64,000 nucleotides of DNA from Gibbula magus (lineage: Eukaryota > Mollusca > Gastropoda > Trochida > Trochidae). Position numbers and translations under genes: made by a program. This document shows, piece after piece, positions 33,521 through 47,000 of this stretch (its first letter is position 1; each line of letters opens with the position of its first letter). The DNA lies in NCBI GenBank assembly GCA_936450465.1, contig OW388302.1, positions 18,987,569 to 19,051,568 of the forward strand, given 5' to 3'. The notes beneath the pieces are model-generated. The model did no database searches. It saw nothing but the letters and a program-made list of their open reading frames with translations, and was not told the origin of the DNA.

Positions 33521-34251
33521 TTAGAGGTCATAGGGTGGGTTCATATCCCCTGTCAGCATGAAACGCTTCTGCCATGGGGAGGACACGTTTGCTCTGGTCT
33601 CCAACACATGGTCGACACCTAGTTGTCTTACACGTGTCTGTACCTTCTCATTTGAGAATATGTCCCGTGACTTTCTGTACAAAATTGCCCTCTGTTTTTT
33701 AAGTTTTGCCGGCAGATCGGTACGAATTGACATCCTTGTGCCGATCGTAACACCACTTCTCTATCATCCATATTGAGGAAACTTGCTATGATCGGGGAGG
33801 GGGCATCTGGGGTGGGGTCGTTGGGGAACGGTTTTCTGGGGAGCCTGTGTACTGCTTTCCACTTCACTGTCACTTATGTTGAGGTTTTTAGCAAAAAGGC
33901 TCCGAGTGACTTTTTCACAGTTCTCACTTGCCTGATCCTTAATTCCATAAAAGAGAAGATTTGGTTTTCGGTCGTAAATTTCCTTCGCAAGAAGTGATCT
34001 TTCAAAAGATTTCGCCTTTTCGGAAAGTTGGGTTTTCAGCTCTTTAACTTCTGAACGAAGACCTTCAACTTCTTTATCATTCATGGCGGCCATGTTTTCG
34101 ACGTCATCTACTCGCTTTCATTTTTAAGTTCCAAAATTGATCCCTTTAAGTCAGCATTGCCCACAATAATTTGATCCGAAAGTCTTTTCTCAACTGCTAG
34201 AATTAATTCCTCCATAATTGACCGGGTACTTACTCGGGACTTTGAGCTCAT
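33521..34251 (-). pseudogene. LINE-A ORF1 (RNA-binding protein), frameshifted
   Basis: Minus strand from ATG at 34249-34251: MSSKSRVSTRSIMEELILAV, frameshift near 34125, then VEGLRSEVKELKTQLSEKAK (coiled coil) and PNLLFYGIKD (start of the RRM-like domain). After further shifts it reads NDPTPDAPSPIIASFLNMDD and SIRTDLPAKLKKQRA, ending near 33521. The order and shared motifs match LINE-B ORF1 (NLLIYGIQD, SIRTDLPVALKK), confirming the family. It is inactive. Confidence 0.82.
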
Positions 34252-35128
34252 CTGATTTCAGCTCATTCAAAAATGGCACAAAATCATAAGAGAGGTTACT
34301 CACTCACTTCATAAACTTGCTGTATATGTCAATAAACGATTTCCAGTAGTCTATATAGAAATACAGCATCAAACATCAGTCATTTTCTACTTGGGATAGA
34401 CGTGGGGTCGAGAGCTCTTCACATGCACGTCCTACTCTCACGCATGCGCAAACCGAAAGCCTTCTAAGGAAAAATGCTTCCTATTCCCAAACTTTGATCC
34501 CCTAAGTACAAGGTACTTCCACACACATTTTCAGATTTGGAAGTTTAGCAAATGTGAAGGAAAAACCGACCATATAAAACATTGATACATAACAGCGATA
34601 CATACATTCTACGAACATACTACGAACGTACTACGAACATAGTACGAACATACTATGAATGTACCAATTGTACCACATATAAATGATTGACAGAGATCAC
34701 AATATCTTTTTCTTACAACATTCGACAACTTAATTTTGTAAGAAATTGCTTTCGAAAACTACACAGGTTTTGAAAACTACATAGGTTTACGTAGCTTATT
34801 TATAGGAAACATACCAGGTACATGTGTTTCCAATATGTTAATCCATCTTTCCTAATAATTTGAAAACACTTGTATCTTACATGGCATGTTTATTGAAAAT
34901 GAGCGATGGGGTCTTGTTCCCTTGTTCCCTTGTTCCCGTCCATACATTTCCCCCACTGTCTAATTTAAGGCTTGCTGCATGTTGTCACCTTTCTGTACTA
35001 GTGATCTCTGATTGCACCACCGGGTTAGTTCATGAACTGCACCTACACCTGTATCAGCTGGTGATGATAGAGACCGATACCTTGTTGGTATGTATTTATA
35101 AGGCTGCACAATACTAAAATAATAGAAT
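34252..35128. other. No gene seen; probable LINE-A 5' region and flank
   Basis: Upstream of LINE-A ORF1. It contains a short run of TACGAACATAC-type repeats (34610-34665) and three CTTGTTCCC repeats near 34915-34937. The LINE 5' boundary could not be placed. Confidence 0.45.
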
Positions 35129-35838
35129 ATATTACCCATATGGGAAGACGGACACAGGGTAGTATTTTTCCTGTAAGTCACATGGGAGTTACACCTTTTT
35201 CTGGCTTTTGATTGGCTGTTACAGAAAAATAAGAATTTCATTGGTTGCCGGAACTACTTCATTCATCTTTCTTACTTTTCCCGACTAGTAACTTTAGAAA
35301 CTGTCTTCTGCATTTTAACATGTTTTATTTGTTTCCCGCAGTTGAAATTAGCGTTTTCGTACATGTGCCGACGCATCAAATGTCGGAGGAAGCAGTTAAA
35401 TTGTCCGAAATTTAAAGAAACTAGCGATTACTGCTTGACTGTATAACGGAAAGTAATGACGTCATAGGCGCGAGCGGTTATGACGTCACAGTGTCGATTG
35501 TAACGTCACAGGGCTTTTCGGTTTGAGCCGACTTGTTTTTGAGCTTCGCACACCTCTTGATATGGATGTTGCAATAACTTATATGTATAATCATGGATTG
35601 ATAGTAATTGGCAGGAATACAAAACTTTCAACTAAAGCCACATCTTTCTTTTATTGTGAAAGACATTTTCGCAGGGAACATTTTAATCGTGCGGAGTAAA
35701 CAAGGATAGGTACGTAAGAAGTGAATCCACGTCACACGCGTATGGATATGGAGATTCATCTCCTTCTCGGGTCCTTTTAGAGAAGCTATTGGCTTTTAAT
35801 ATTCGCGTTTTTACTTTAATTTGTCATATGGGTAATAT
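35129..35838. mobile_element. Possible 710-bp inverted-repeat element
   Basis: ATATTACCCATATG at 35129-35142 and its exact complement CATATGGGTAATAT at 35825-35838 bracket a CpG-richer block unlike the AT-rich flanks. There is no transposase frame. The 14-bp match is short, and no target duplication was confirmed. Confidence 0.4.
35457..35510. promoter_or_regulatory. Cluster of cAMP-response-element motifs
   Basis: Full CRE palindromes TGACGTCA at 35457-35464 and 35481-35488, plus a half-site AACGTCAC at 35502-35509, with a CpG-rich GGCGCGAGCGG between them. CREs bind CREB/ATF factors. No adjacent transcription unit is visible, so a role is inference. Confidence 0.5.
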
Positions 35839-35841
35839 AAA

Positions 35842-35990
35842 CAATAACCAACTCGTGACGGGGAATGGCAGGTTATCTTTCCCTCGTTATATCAATTGTG
35901 TGTAATTCTCTCGCCAAGGCTCGAGAATTACTCAAATGATATAACTCGGGAAAGATAATCTGTCATTCCCCGTCACTCGTTAGTTATTGT
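35842..35990. mobile_element. Fold-back (MITE-like) element
   Basis: Left arm CAATAACCAACTCGTGACGG to CCCTCGTTATATCA; right arm TGATATAACTCGGGAAAG to CACTCGTTAGTTATTG. Nearly the whole 149 bp pairs, with a loop around GTGTGTAATTCTCTCG. Confidence 0.85.
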
Positions 35991-37091
35991 CTAAATCATT
36001 CAAAACAGAAAACAAGCATTTAAGAAATAATCTTTATTTTGTAAATACAGTAAAAGTTGTAGAAAAATATGAGATATATACTTACATAACAAGTAACAAA
36101 TTTTAAAGAAAATGTATAAAAAATATTAGCATCTATAATATAACATCACTAATTGTAACATAGAAAGATGGCAAGATAAAATATATATGAAACATTGAAC
36201 CTCAGTGAAGATATAATCCGCGATGCCATGTTCACGTCAAAGGTAAAGTGAAGAGGAAAAAAGTAACAGACAAAGTGATGAGGTTAAACTAAGTATTATT
36301 AATTTCTCTTATTTAAAGCAGGTAACTGACAATTCATCAAAGAAATATTCATAAGCAGATAGGCTCTCAATCTAAAACATTAATATTTAAAAGTTGTTCT
36401 GACTGTGCATAGCAGGGACACTCTCCTTATTGTAGATTTCATATTTCAATAACTTACCCTTTTGATATATTAATCATTCATGATGTCAAAACTCTCTATC
36501 AAATCATTAACATTTAAAAAAATATATTGTGGTCATTGCATTTCTGGATGAAATTTCTGGATCCACAAAATTAATTTCCAGGGAGATAAAAAACATTCTT
36601 AACAAGCGTTAATAATAAAACAACAAAATTTACCAAATCATTGACATGTCAGAAATATATTGCTATTACATAGTTTTAAAATATTACTAATTTTACAGAT
36701 TATCATCTAGTCTAGATTGTTCAAACGGATCTAAATATTATTGTTGTTTGTGACAAAATTTTGATTTTACAATACACATGTATCATCAGTGTTCAGGTCT
36801 ATACAGAAACTATTTTCAACCTACAATCAACAATAGCACTATTCTGACAATAAGCAAATATCTTTACAAAAGGAAAAAAATTACAAAACCAACAGGTTTT
36901 CTTGTGATTTTGATTTTGATTTTTTAAACTTTTCATCAAAAGCCGTTTAATCATGTAATAGTAATGCTTAAATTTTGTCAAATTAATCCTGGAAGATTTT
37001 ATGAATGTAGGTAATAACTAATACTTAATTGAACAAATATATTGCTATTACATAGCTGACTCGTTGAGATAATTAGTCAGACTTTAAACAC
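35991..37091. other. No gene seen
   Basis: Strongly AT-rich intergenic or intronic sequence with stops in all frames and no repeat recognised. Confidence 0.5.
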
Positions 37092-37191
37092 CTTGGCGCC
37101 TACATGAGGGTCTTGGTGCCTACATGAGGGTCTTGGTGCCTACATGAGGGTCTTGGTGCCTACATGAGGGTCTTGGCGCCTACATGAGGGT
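37092..37191. repeat. 20-bp minisatellite, five copies
   Basis: CTTGGTGCCTACATGAGGGT repeats exactly every 20 bp. The first and last units have GGCGCC for GGTGCC. It is followed by AT-rich DNA to 37740 with nothing recognised. Confidence 0.95.
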
Positions 37192-37751
37192 TTGCGGCTC
37201 GTCATCAAGGTCCTGCTTTAGCTCTTATGTTGAAGTTTTCACAATAGATAATTAAGCTATAATGTTGTTACGTGCATCTATTTAATGTTTTCTTCTGTCA
37301 TAGGAAATTGATATCTTGAGCATGAACCTGACTTGAACAAACAATGTTTAAAGGTACAATTGCACACTTGGCCCTTCTTTCAAAACAATAATAACATCCT
37401 GAATAACTGACGACTAACAGCCTTCAGACAGTTACCTTTTCAGTTGTTTCTAATTATGCTTTTATTTCAATCTTAGATTAAAATTAAAATGCTCAGATGA
37501 ATTAATGCAAATGTTGGATTGACAGACAAAAACCCAAGCAACTTTCTTCAGTGTATAGCTATGTTATCGACTGCTATCATCAAAAAAATACTGCTTAAAA
37601 CTTCCAAAGGAGAGAATAGCGTCGGCCATAGCAGAGAGCTTAGTGGGAAAACTGCTAATTCTGTTGTGTATATTTTGTGAGTATCTCTAAGAAATGGTTT
37701 GAGAGCTCAATTGTTTTAACAAGATGATAAAGTAGAGGCTAGATATGAGCA

Positions 37752-37907
37752 TTACCGGTCGTAGATGGGGTTGACGACGGCGGTGACGTTAGCGCTGTGT
37801 TCGGTGTGTCTGTAGCTGGACATGTGGTCATCTCCGAGAGCCATGTGAATCTCCCCCACGTCGGGAAGTGATTTGTGATCATTTGTGATCAGATGGCACG
37901 TACATGT
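37752..37907 (-). CDS. Coding-like terminal exon fragment, unknown protein
   Basis: The minus-strand frame from just below a TGA at 37908 to TAA at 37752-37754 reads ...DVGEIHMALGDD, MSSYRHTEHS, NVTAVVNPIYDR-stop. Nearly every third codon position is C or G, in contrast to the AT-rich surroundings, which suggests a real host exon. The end NPIYDR is like the tail of a membrane protein cytoplasmic region, but no family is recognised. No good AG acceptor lies at its start; a GATCATTTGT duplication at 37868-37890 may have disturbed it. It could be a pseudogene fragment. Confidence 0.35.
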   Translation of the reverse strand, partial: TCTCHLITNDHKSLPDVGEIHMALGDDHMSSYRHTEHSANVTAVVNPIYDR

Positions 37908-38011
37908 TCAGACTCTGTCAGGAGAAATGATGGCAGTTTTGAAGGATTCACATTGACTTTAAGCGTAATACATTATTACCAACAAAATATCTAACTTCAC
38001 AGTATGGTAGC

Positions 38012-41000
38012 AACAGTGCCACAGTGCCTGTATGTGTGACCTCATACTCTATATGACACACTGCCTATATGTGTGACCTCATACTCTATATGACACAGTG
38101 CTTGTATGTGTGACCTCATACTCTATATGACACACTGCCTATATGTGTGACCTCATACTCTATATGACACAGTGCCTGTATGTGTGACCTCATACTCTAT
38201 ATGACACAGTGCCTGTATGTGTGACCTCATACTCTATATGACACAGTGCCTGTATGTGTGACCTCATACTCTATATGACACAGTGCCTGTATATGTGACC
38301 TCATACACTATATGACACAGTGCCTGTATGTGTGACCTCATACACTATATGACACAGTGCCTGTATGTGTGACCTCATACTCTATATGACACAGTGCCTG
38401 TATGTGTGACCTCATACACTATATGACACAGTGCCTGTATGTGTGACCTCATACTCTATATGACACAGTGCCTGTATGTGTGACCTCATACACTTTATGA
38501 CACAGTGCCTGTATGTGTGACCTCATACTCTATATGACACAGTGCCTGTATATGTGACCTCATACACTTTATGACACAGTGCCTGTATGTGTGACCTCAT
38601 ATTCTTTTTGACACAGTGCCTGTATGTGTGACCTCATACACTATATGACACAGTGCCTGTATGTGTGACCTCATACACTATATGACACAGTGCCTGTATG
38701 TGTGACCTCATACTCTATATGACACAGTGCCTGTATGTGTGACCTCATACACTATATGACACAGTGCCTGTATGTGTGACCTCATACACTATATGATACA
38801 GTGCCTGTATGTTTGACCTCATACACTATATGTCACAGTGCCTGTATGTGTGACCTAATACACTATATGTCACAGTGCGTGTATGTGTGACCTCATACAC
38901 TATATGTCACAGTGCCTGTATGTGTGACCTCATACACTATATGTCACAGTGCCTGTATGTGTGACCTTATACACTATATGACACAGTGCCTGTATGTGTG
39001 ACCTCATACACTATATGATACAGTGCCTGAATGTGTGACCTCATACACTATATGTCACAGTGCCTGTATGTGTGACCTCATACACTATATGTCACAGTGC
39101 CTGTATGTGTGACCTCATACACTATATGTCACAGTGCCTGTATGTGTGACCTTATACACTATATGACACAGTGCCTGTATGTGTGACCTCATACACTATA
39201 TGATACAGTGCCTGTATGTGTGACCTCATACACTATATGACACAGTGCCTGTATGTGTGACCTCATACACTTTATGACACAGTGCCTGTATGTGTGACCT
39301 CATACACTTTGACACAGTGCCTGTATGTGTGACCTCATACTCTATATGACACAGTGCCTGTTTGTGTGACCTCATACACTATATGACACAGTGGCTGTAT
39401 GTGTGACCTCATACTCTATATGACACAGTGCCTGTATGTTTGACCTCATACTCTATATGACACACTGCCTGTATGTGTGACCTCATACTCTATATGACAC
39501 AGTGCCTGTATGTGTGACCTCATACTCTATGACACATTTCCTGTTTGTGTGACCTCATACTCTATATGACACAATGCCTGTATGTGTGACCTCATACATT
39601 ATATGACACAGTGCCTGTATGTGTGACCTTATACACTATATGACACAGTGCCTGTATGTGTGATCTCATACTCTATATGAAACAGTGCCTGTATGTGTGA
39701 CCTCATACTCTATATGACACAGTGCCTGTTTGTGTGACCTCATACACTATATGACAGAGTGGCTGTATGTGTGACCTCATACTCTATATGACACAGTGCC
39801 TGTATGTGTGACCTCATACTCTATATGACACAGTGCCTGTATGTGTGACCTCATACTCTATATGAGACGGTGCCTGTATGTGTGACCTCATAGTCTATAT
39901 GACACAGTGCCTGTATATGTGACCTCATACTCTTTATGACACAGTGTCTGTATGTGTGACCTCATACTCTATATGACACAGTGCCTGTGTGTGTGACCTC
40001 ATAGTCTATATGACACAGTGCCTGTATGTGTGATCTCATACTCTATATGACACAGTGCCTGTATGTGTGACCTCATACACTATATGAAACAGTGCCTGTA
40101 TGTGTGACCTCATAGTCTATATGACACAGTGCCTGTATGTGTGACCTCATACACTATATGACACAGTGCCTGTATGTGTGACCTCATACTCTATATGATA
40201 CGTTGCCTGTATTTGTGACCTCATACTCTATATGACACCTTTCCTGTATGTGTGACCTCATACTCTATATGACACAGTGCCTGTATGTGTGACCTCATAC
40301 TCTATGACACATTTCCTGTATGTGTGACCTCATACTCTATATGACACAATGCCTGTATGTGTGACCTCATACATTATATGACACAGTGCCTGTATGTGTG
40401 ACCTTATACACTATATGACACAGTGCCTGTATGTGTGATCTCATACTCTATATGAAACAGTGCCTGTATGTGTGACCTCATACTCTATATGACACAGTGC
40501 CTGTATGTGTGACCTCATACACTATATGACACAGTGCCTGTATATGTGACCTCATACTCTTTATGAAACAATGCCTGTATGTGTGACCTCATACATTATA
40601 TGACACAGTGCCTGTATGTGTGACCTTATACACTATATGACACAGTGCCTGTATGTGTGATCTCATACTCTATATGAAACAGTGCCTGTATGTGTGCCCT
40701 CATACTCTATATGACACAGTGCCTGTATGTGTGACCTCATACACTATATGACACAGTGCCTGTATGTGTAACCTCATAGACTATATGACACAGTGCCTGT
40801 ATATGTGACCTCATACTCTTTATGACACAGTGTCTGTATGTGTGACCTCATAGTCTATATGACACAGTGCCTGTATGTGTGATCTCATACTCTATATGAC
40901 ACAGTGCCTGTATGTGTGACCTCATACACTATATGACACAGTGCCTGTATGTGGGACCTCATACTCTATATGATATGGTTCCTATATGTGTGACCTCATA

Positions 41001-44000
41001 CTCTATATGACACAGTGCCTGTATGTGTGACCTCATACTCGATATGACACAGTGCTTGTATGTGTGACCTCATACTCTATATGATACGTTGCCTGTATTT
41101 GTGACCTCATACTCTATATGACACCTTTCCTGTATGTGTGACCTCATACTCTATATGACACAGTGCCTGTATGTGTGACCTCATACTCTATGACACATTT
41201 CCTGTATGTGTGACCTCATACTCTATATGACACAATGCCTGTATGTGTGACCTCATACATTATATGACACAGTGCCTGTATGTGTGACCTTATACACTAT
41301 ATGACACAGTGCCTGTATGTGTGATCTCATACTCTATATGAAACAGTGCCTGTATGTGTGACCTCATACTCTATATGACACAGTGCCTGTATGTGTGACC
41401 TCATACACTATATGACACAGTGCCTGTATGTGTGACCTCATAGTCTATATGACACAGTGCCTGTATGTGTGACCTCTTACACTGTATGACACAGTGCCTG
41501 TATGTGTGATCTCATACACTATCTGAGACGGTGCCTGTATTTGTGACCTCATACTCTATATGAAACCTTTCCTGTATGTGTGACCTCATACTCTATATGA
41601 CACAGTGCCTGTATGTGTGACCTCATACACTATATGACACAGTGAGTGTATGTGTGACCTCATACACTATATGACACAGTGCCTGTATGTATGACCTCAT
41701 ACACTATATGAAACAGTGCCTGTATGTGTGACCTCATACTCTGTATACACAGTGCCTGTATGTGTGACCTCGTACACTATATGACACAGTGCCTGTATGT
41801 GTGACCTCTTACACTTTATGACACAGTGCCTGTATGTGTGACCTTATACACTATATGACACAGTGCCTGTATGTGTGATCTCATACTCTATATGAAACAG
41901 TGCCTTTATGTGTGACCTCATACTCTATATGACACAGTGCCTGTATGTGTGACCTCATACACTATATGACACAGTGCCTGTATGTGTGACCTCATACACT
42001 ATATGACACAGTGCCTATATGTGTGACCTCATACACTATATGACACAGTGCCTGTATGTGTGACCTCTTACACTTTATGACACAGTGCCTGTATGTGTGA
42101 CCTTATACACTATATGACACAGTTCCTGTATGTGTGACCTCATAATCTATATGACACAGTGCCTGTATGTGTGACCTCATACACTATATGACACAGTGCC
42201 TGTATGTGTGACCTTATACACTATACGACACAGTGCCTGTATGTGTGACCTCATACTCTATATGAAACAGTGCATGTATGTGTGACCTCATAATCTATAT
42301 GACACAGTGCTTGTATGTGTGACCTCATACTCTATATGACACAGTGCCTATATGTTTGACCTCATACACTATATGACACAGTTCCTGTATGTGTGACCTC
42401 ATAATCTATATGACACAGTGCTTGTATGTGTGACCTCATACTCTATATGACACAGTGCCTATATGTGTGACCTCATACACTATATTACACAGTGCCTGTA
42501 TGTGTGACCTCATACTCTATATGACACAGTGCCTGTATGTGTGACCTCATACTCTATATGACACAGTGCCTGTATGTGTGACCTCATACACTATATGACA
42601 CAGTGCCTGTATGTGTGACCTCATACACTATATGACACAGTGCCTGTATGTGTGATCTCATACTCTATATGACACAGTGCCTTTATGTATGACCTCATAC
42701 ACTATATGACACAGTGCCTGTATGTGTGACCTCTTACACTTTATGACACAGTGCCTGTATGTGTGACCTTATACACTATATGACAGAGTGCCTGTATGTG
42801 TGATCTCATACTCTATATGAAACAGTGCCTGTATGTGTGACCTCATAATCTATATGACACAGTGCCTGTATGTGTGACCTCATACATTATATGACACAGT
42901 GCCTGTATGTGTGACCTTATACACTATATGACACAGTGCCTGTATGTGTGATCTCATACTCTATATGAAACAGTGCCTGTATGTGTGACCTCATACTCTA
43001 TATGACACAGTGCCTGTATGTGTGACCTCATACACTATATGACACAGTGCCTGTATGTGTGACCTCATAGTCTATATGAAACAGTGCCTGTATGTGTGAC
43101 CTCTTACACTTTATGACACAGTGCCTGTATGTGTGATCTCAGACACTATATGATACGGTGCCTGTATTTGTGACCTCATACTCTATATGACACCTTTCCT
43201 GTATGTGTGACCTCATACTCTATATGACACAGTGCCTGTATGTGTGACCTCATACTCTATATGACACAGTGCCTGTATGTGTGACCTCATACACTATATG
43301 ACACAGTGCCTGTATGTGTGAACTCATTCACTTTATGACACAGTGCCTGTATGTGTGACCTCATACTCTATATGACACAGTGCTTGTATGTGTGACCTCA
43401 TACACTATATGACACAGTGCCTGTATGTGTGAACTCATTCACTTTATGACACAGTGAATGTATGTGTGATCTCATACTCTATATGACACAGTGCCTGTAT
43501 GTGTGACCTCATACTCTATATGACACAGTGCTTGTATGTGTGACCTCATACTCTATATGATACAGTGCCTGTATGTATGACCTCATACACTATATGACAC
43601 AGTGCCTGTATGTGTGACCTCTTACACTATGACACAGTGCCTGTATGTGTGACCTCATACTCTATATGACACAGTGCCTGTATGTGTGACCTCATACACT
43701 TTATGACACAGTGCCTATATGTGTGACCTCTTACACTTTATGACACAGTGCCTCTATGTGTGACCTTATACACTATATGACACAGTGCCTGTATGTGTGA
43801 CCTCATACTCTATATGACACAGTGCTTGTATGTGTGACCTCATAATCTATATGACACAGTGCCTGTATGTGTGACCTCATAATCTATATGACACAGTGCC
43901 TGTATGTGTGACCTCATACACTATATTACACAGTGCCTGTATGTGTGACCTCATACTCTATATGACACAGTGCCTGTATGTGTGACCTTATACACTATAT

Positions 44001-47000
44001 GACACAGTGCCTGTATGTGTGACCTCATACACTATATGCCACAGTGCCTGTATGTGTGACCTCATACTCTATATGACACAGTGCCTGTATGTGTGACCTC
44101 ATACTCTATATTACACAGTGCCTGTATGTGTGACCTCATACTCTTTATGACACAGTGCCTGTATGTGTGACCTAATACTCTATATGACACAGTGCCTGTA
44201 TGTGTGACCTCACACACTTTATGACACAGTGCCTGTATGTGTAACCTCATAATCTATATGACACAGTGCCTGTATTTGTGATCTCATACTCTATATGACA
44301 CAGTGCCTGTATGTGTGACCTCATACTCTATATGACACATTGGCTGTATGTGTGACCTTATAGTCTATATGACACAGTGCTTGTATGTGTGATCTCATAC
44401 TCTATATGACACAGTGCCTGTATGTGTGACCTCTTACACTTTATGACACAGTGCCTGTATGTGTGACCTCATACTCTATGTGACACAGTGCCTGTATCTG
44501 TGACCTCACACTCTATCTGACACAGTGCCTGTATGTGTGACCTCATACTCTATATGACACAATGTCTTTATGTGTGATCTCATACTCTATATGACACAGT
44601 GCCTGTATGTATGACCTCATACACTATATTACACAGTGCCTGTATGTGTGACCTCTTACACTTTATGACACAGTGCCTGTATGTGTGACCTTATACACTA
44701 TATGACACAGTGCCTGTATGTGTGATCTCATACTCTATATGACACAGTGCCTGTATGTGTGACCTCATACTCTATATGACACAGTGCCTGTATTTGTGAC
44801 CTCATACACTTTATGACACAGTGCCTGTATTTGTGACCTCATACACTATATGACACAGTGCCTGTATGTGTGACCTCATACTCAATATGACACAGTGCTT
44901 TATGTGTGACCTCATACACTATATGACACAGTGCCTGTATGTGTGACCTCATACACTATATGACACAGTGCCTGTATGTGTGACCTCATAATCTATATGA
45001 CACAGTGCTTGTATGTGTGACCTCATACTCTATATGACAAAGTGCCTGTATGTGTGACCTCATACTCTATATGACACAGTGCCTGTACGTGTGACCTCAC
45101 ACACTTTATGACACAGTGCCTGTATGTGTAACCTCATAATCTATATGACACAGTGCCTGTATTTGTGATCTCATACTCTATATGACACAGTGCCTGTATG
45201 TGTGATCTCATACTCTATATGACACAGTGCCTGTATGTGTGATCTCATACTCTATATGACACAGTGGCTGTATGTGTGACCTCATAATCTATATGACACA
45301 GTGCCTGTATGTGTGACCTCATAGTCTATATGACACAGTGCTTGTATGTGTGATCTCATACTCTATATGACACAGTGCCTGTATGTGTGACCTCTTACAC
45401 TTTATGACACAGTGCCTGTATGTGTGGCCTCATACTCTATGTGACACAGTGCCTGTATCTGTGACCTCACACTCTATCTGACACAGTGCCTGTATGTGTG
45501 ACATCATACTCTATATTACACAGTGCCTGTATATTTGACCTCATACACTATATGACACAGTGCCTGTATGTGTGACCTCTTACACTTTATGACACAGTGC
45601 TTGTATCTGTGACCTTATACACTTTATGACACAGTGCCTGTATCTGTGACCTTATACACTATATGACACAGTGCATGTATGTGTGATCTCATACTCTATA
45701 TGACACAGTGCCTGTATGTGTGACCTCATACTTTATATGACACAGTGCCTGTATTTGTGACCTCAAACACTATATGACACAGTGCCTGTATTTGTGACCT
45801 CATACACTATATGACACAGTGCCTGTATGTGTGACCTCATACTCAATATGACACAGTGCTTTATGTGTGACCTCATACATTATATGACACAGTGCCTGTA
45901 TGTGTGACCTTATACACTATATGACACAGTGCCTGTATGTGTGATCTCATACTCTATATGACACAGTGCCTGTATATGTGATCTCATACTCTATATGACA
46001 CAGTGCCTGTATGTGTGACCTCATACTCTATATGACACAGTGCCTGTATGTGTGACCTCATACTCTATATGACACACTGCCTGTATGTGTGACCTCATAA
46101 TCTATATGACACATTGCCTGTATGTGTGACCACATACTCTATATGACACAGTGCCTGTATGTGTGACCTCATACTCTATATGACACAGTGCCTGTATTTG
46201 TGACCTCATACTCTATATGACACAGTGCCTGTATGTGTGACCTCATACTCTATATGACACAGTGCCTGTATGTGTGACCTTATACACTATATGACACAGT
46301 GCCTGTATGTGTGACCTCATACTCTATATGACACAGTGCCTGTATGTGTGATCTCATACTCTATATGACACAATGCCTGTATGTGTGACCTCATACTCTA
46401 TACGACACAGTGCCTGTATGTGTGACCTCATACACTTTATGACACAGTGAATGTATGTGTGACCTCATACTCTATATGACACAGTGCCTGTATGTGTGAT
46501 CTCATACTCTATATGACACAGTGCCTGTATGTGTGACCTTATACTCTATATGACACAGTGCCTGTATGTGTGACCTCATACACTATATGACACAGTGCCT
46601 GTATGTTTGACCTTATACACTATATGACACAGTGCCTGTATGTGTGACCTCATACTCTATATGACACAGTGCCTATATGTGTGACCTCATACACTTTATG
46701 ACACAGTGCCTGTATGTGTGACCTCATACATTATATGACACAGTGCCAGTATGTGTGACCTCATAATCTATATGACACAGTCCTTGTATGTGTGACCTCA
46801 TAATCTATATGACACAGTGCCTGTATGTGTGACCTCATACTCTATATGACACAGTGCCTGTATGTGTGACCTCATATATTATATGACACAGTGCCTATAT
46901 GTGTGACCTTATACACTATATGACACAATGCCTGTATGTGTGATCTCATACTCTATATGACACAGTGCCTGTATATGTGATCTCATACTCTATATGACAC

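Larger units (their letters stand above)
17686..34251 (-). mobile_element. L1/Tx1-like LINE-A, nearly full length, split by two later insertions
   Basis: Minus-strand order: ORF1 34251-33521, spacer 33520-31872, ORF2 31871-28611, then BEL/Pao (28610-21368), ORF2 again 21367-21121, then a CR1/jockey-like LINE (21120-18526), ORF2 C-terminus 18525 to about 18130, and a 3' tail ending in AATAAA plus an A-rich run near 17686-17709. ORF2 reading resumes exactly across the BEL element once one AGATC copy is discounted (FINDL then MHHEGRLINF), proving that the pieces are one element. Many stops, so it is inactive. Confidence 0.88.
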
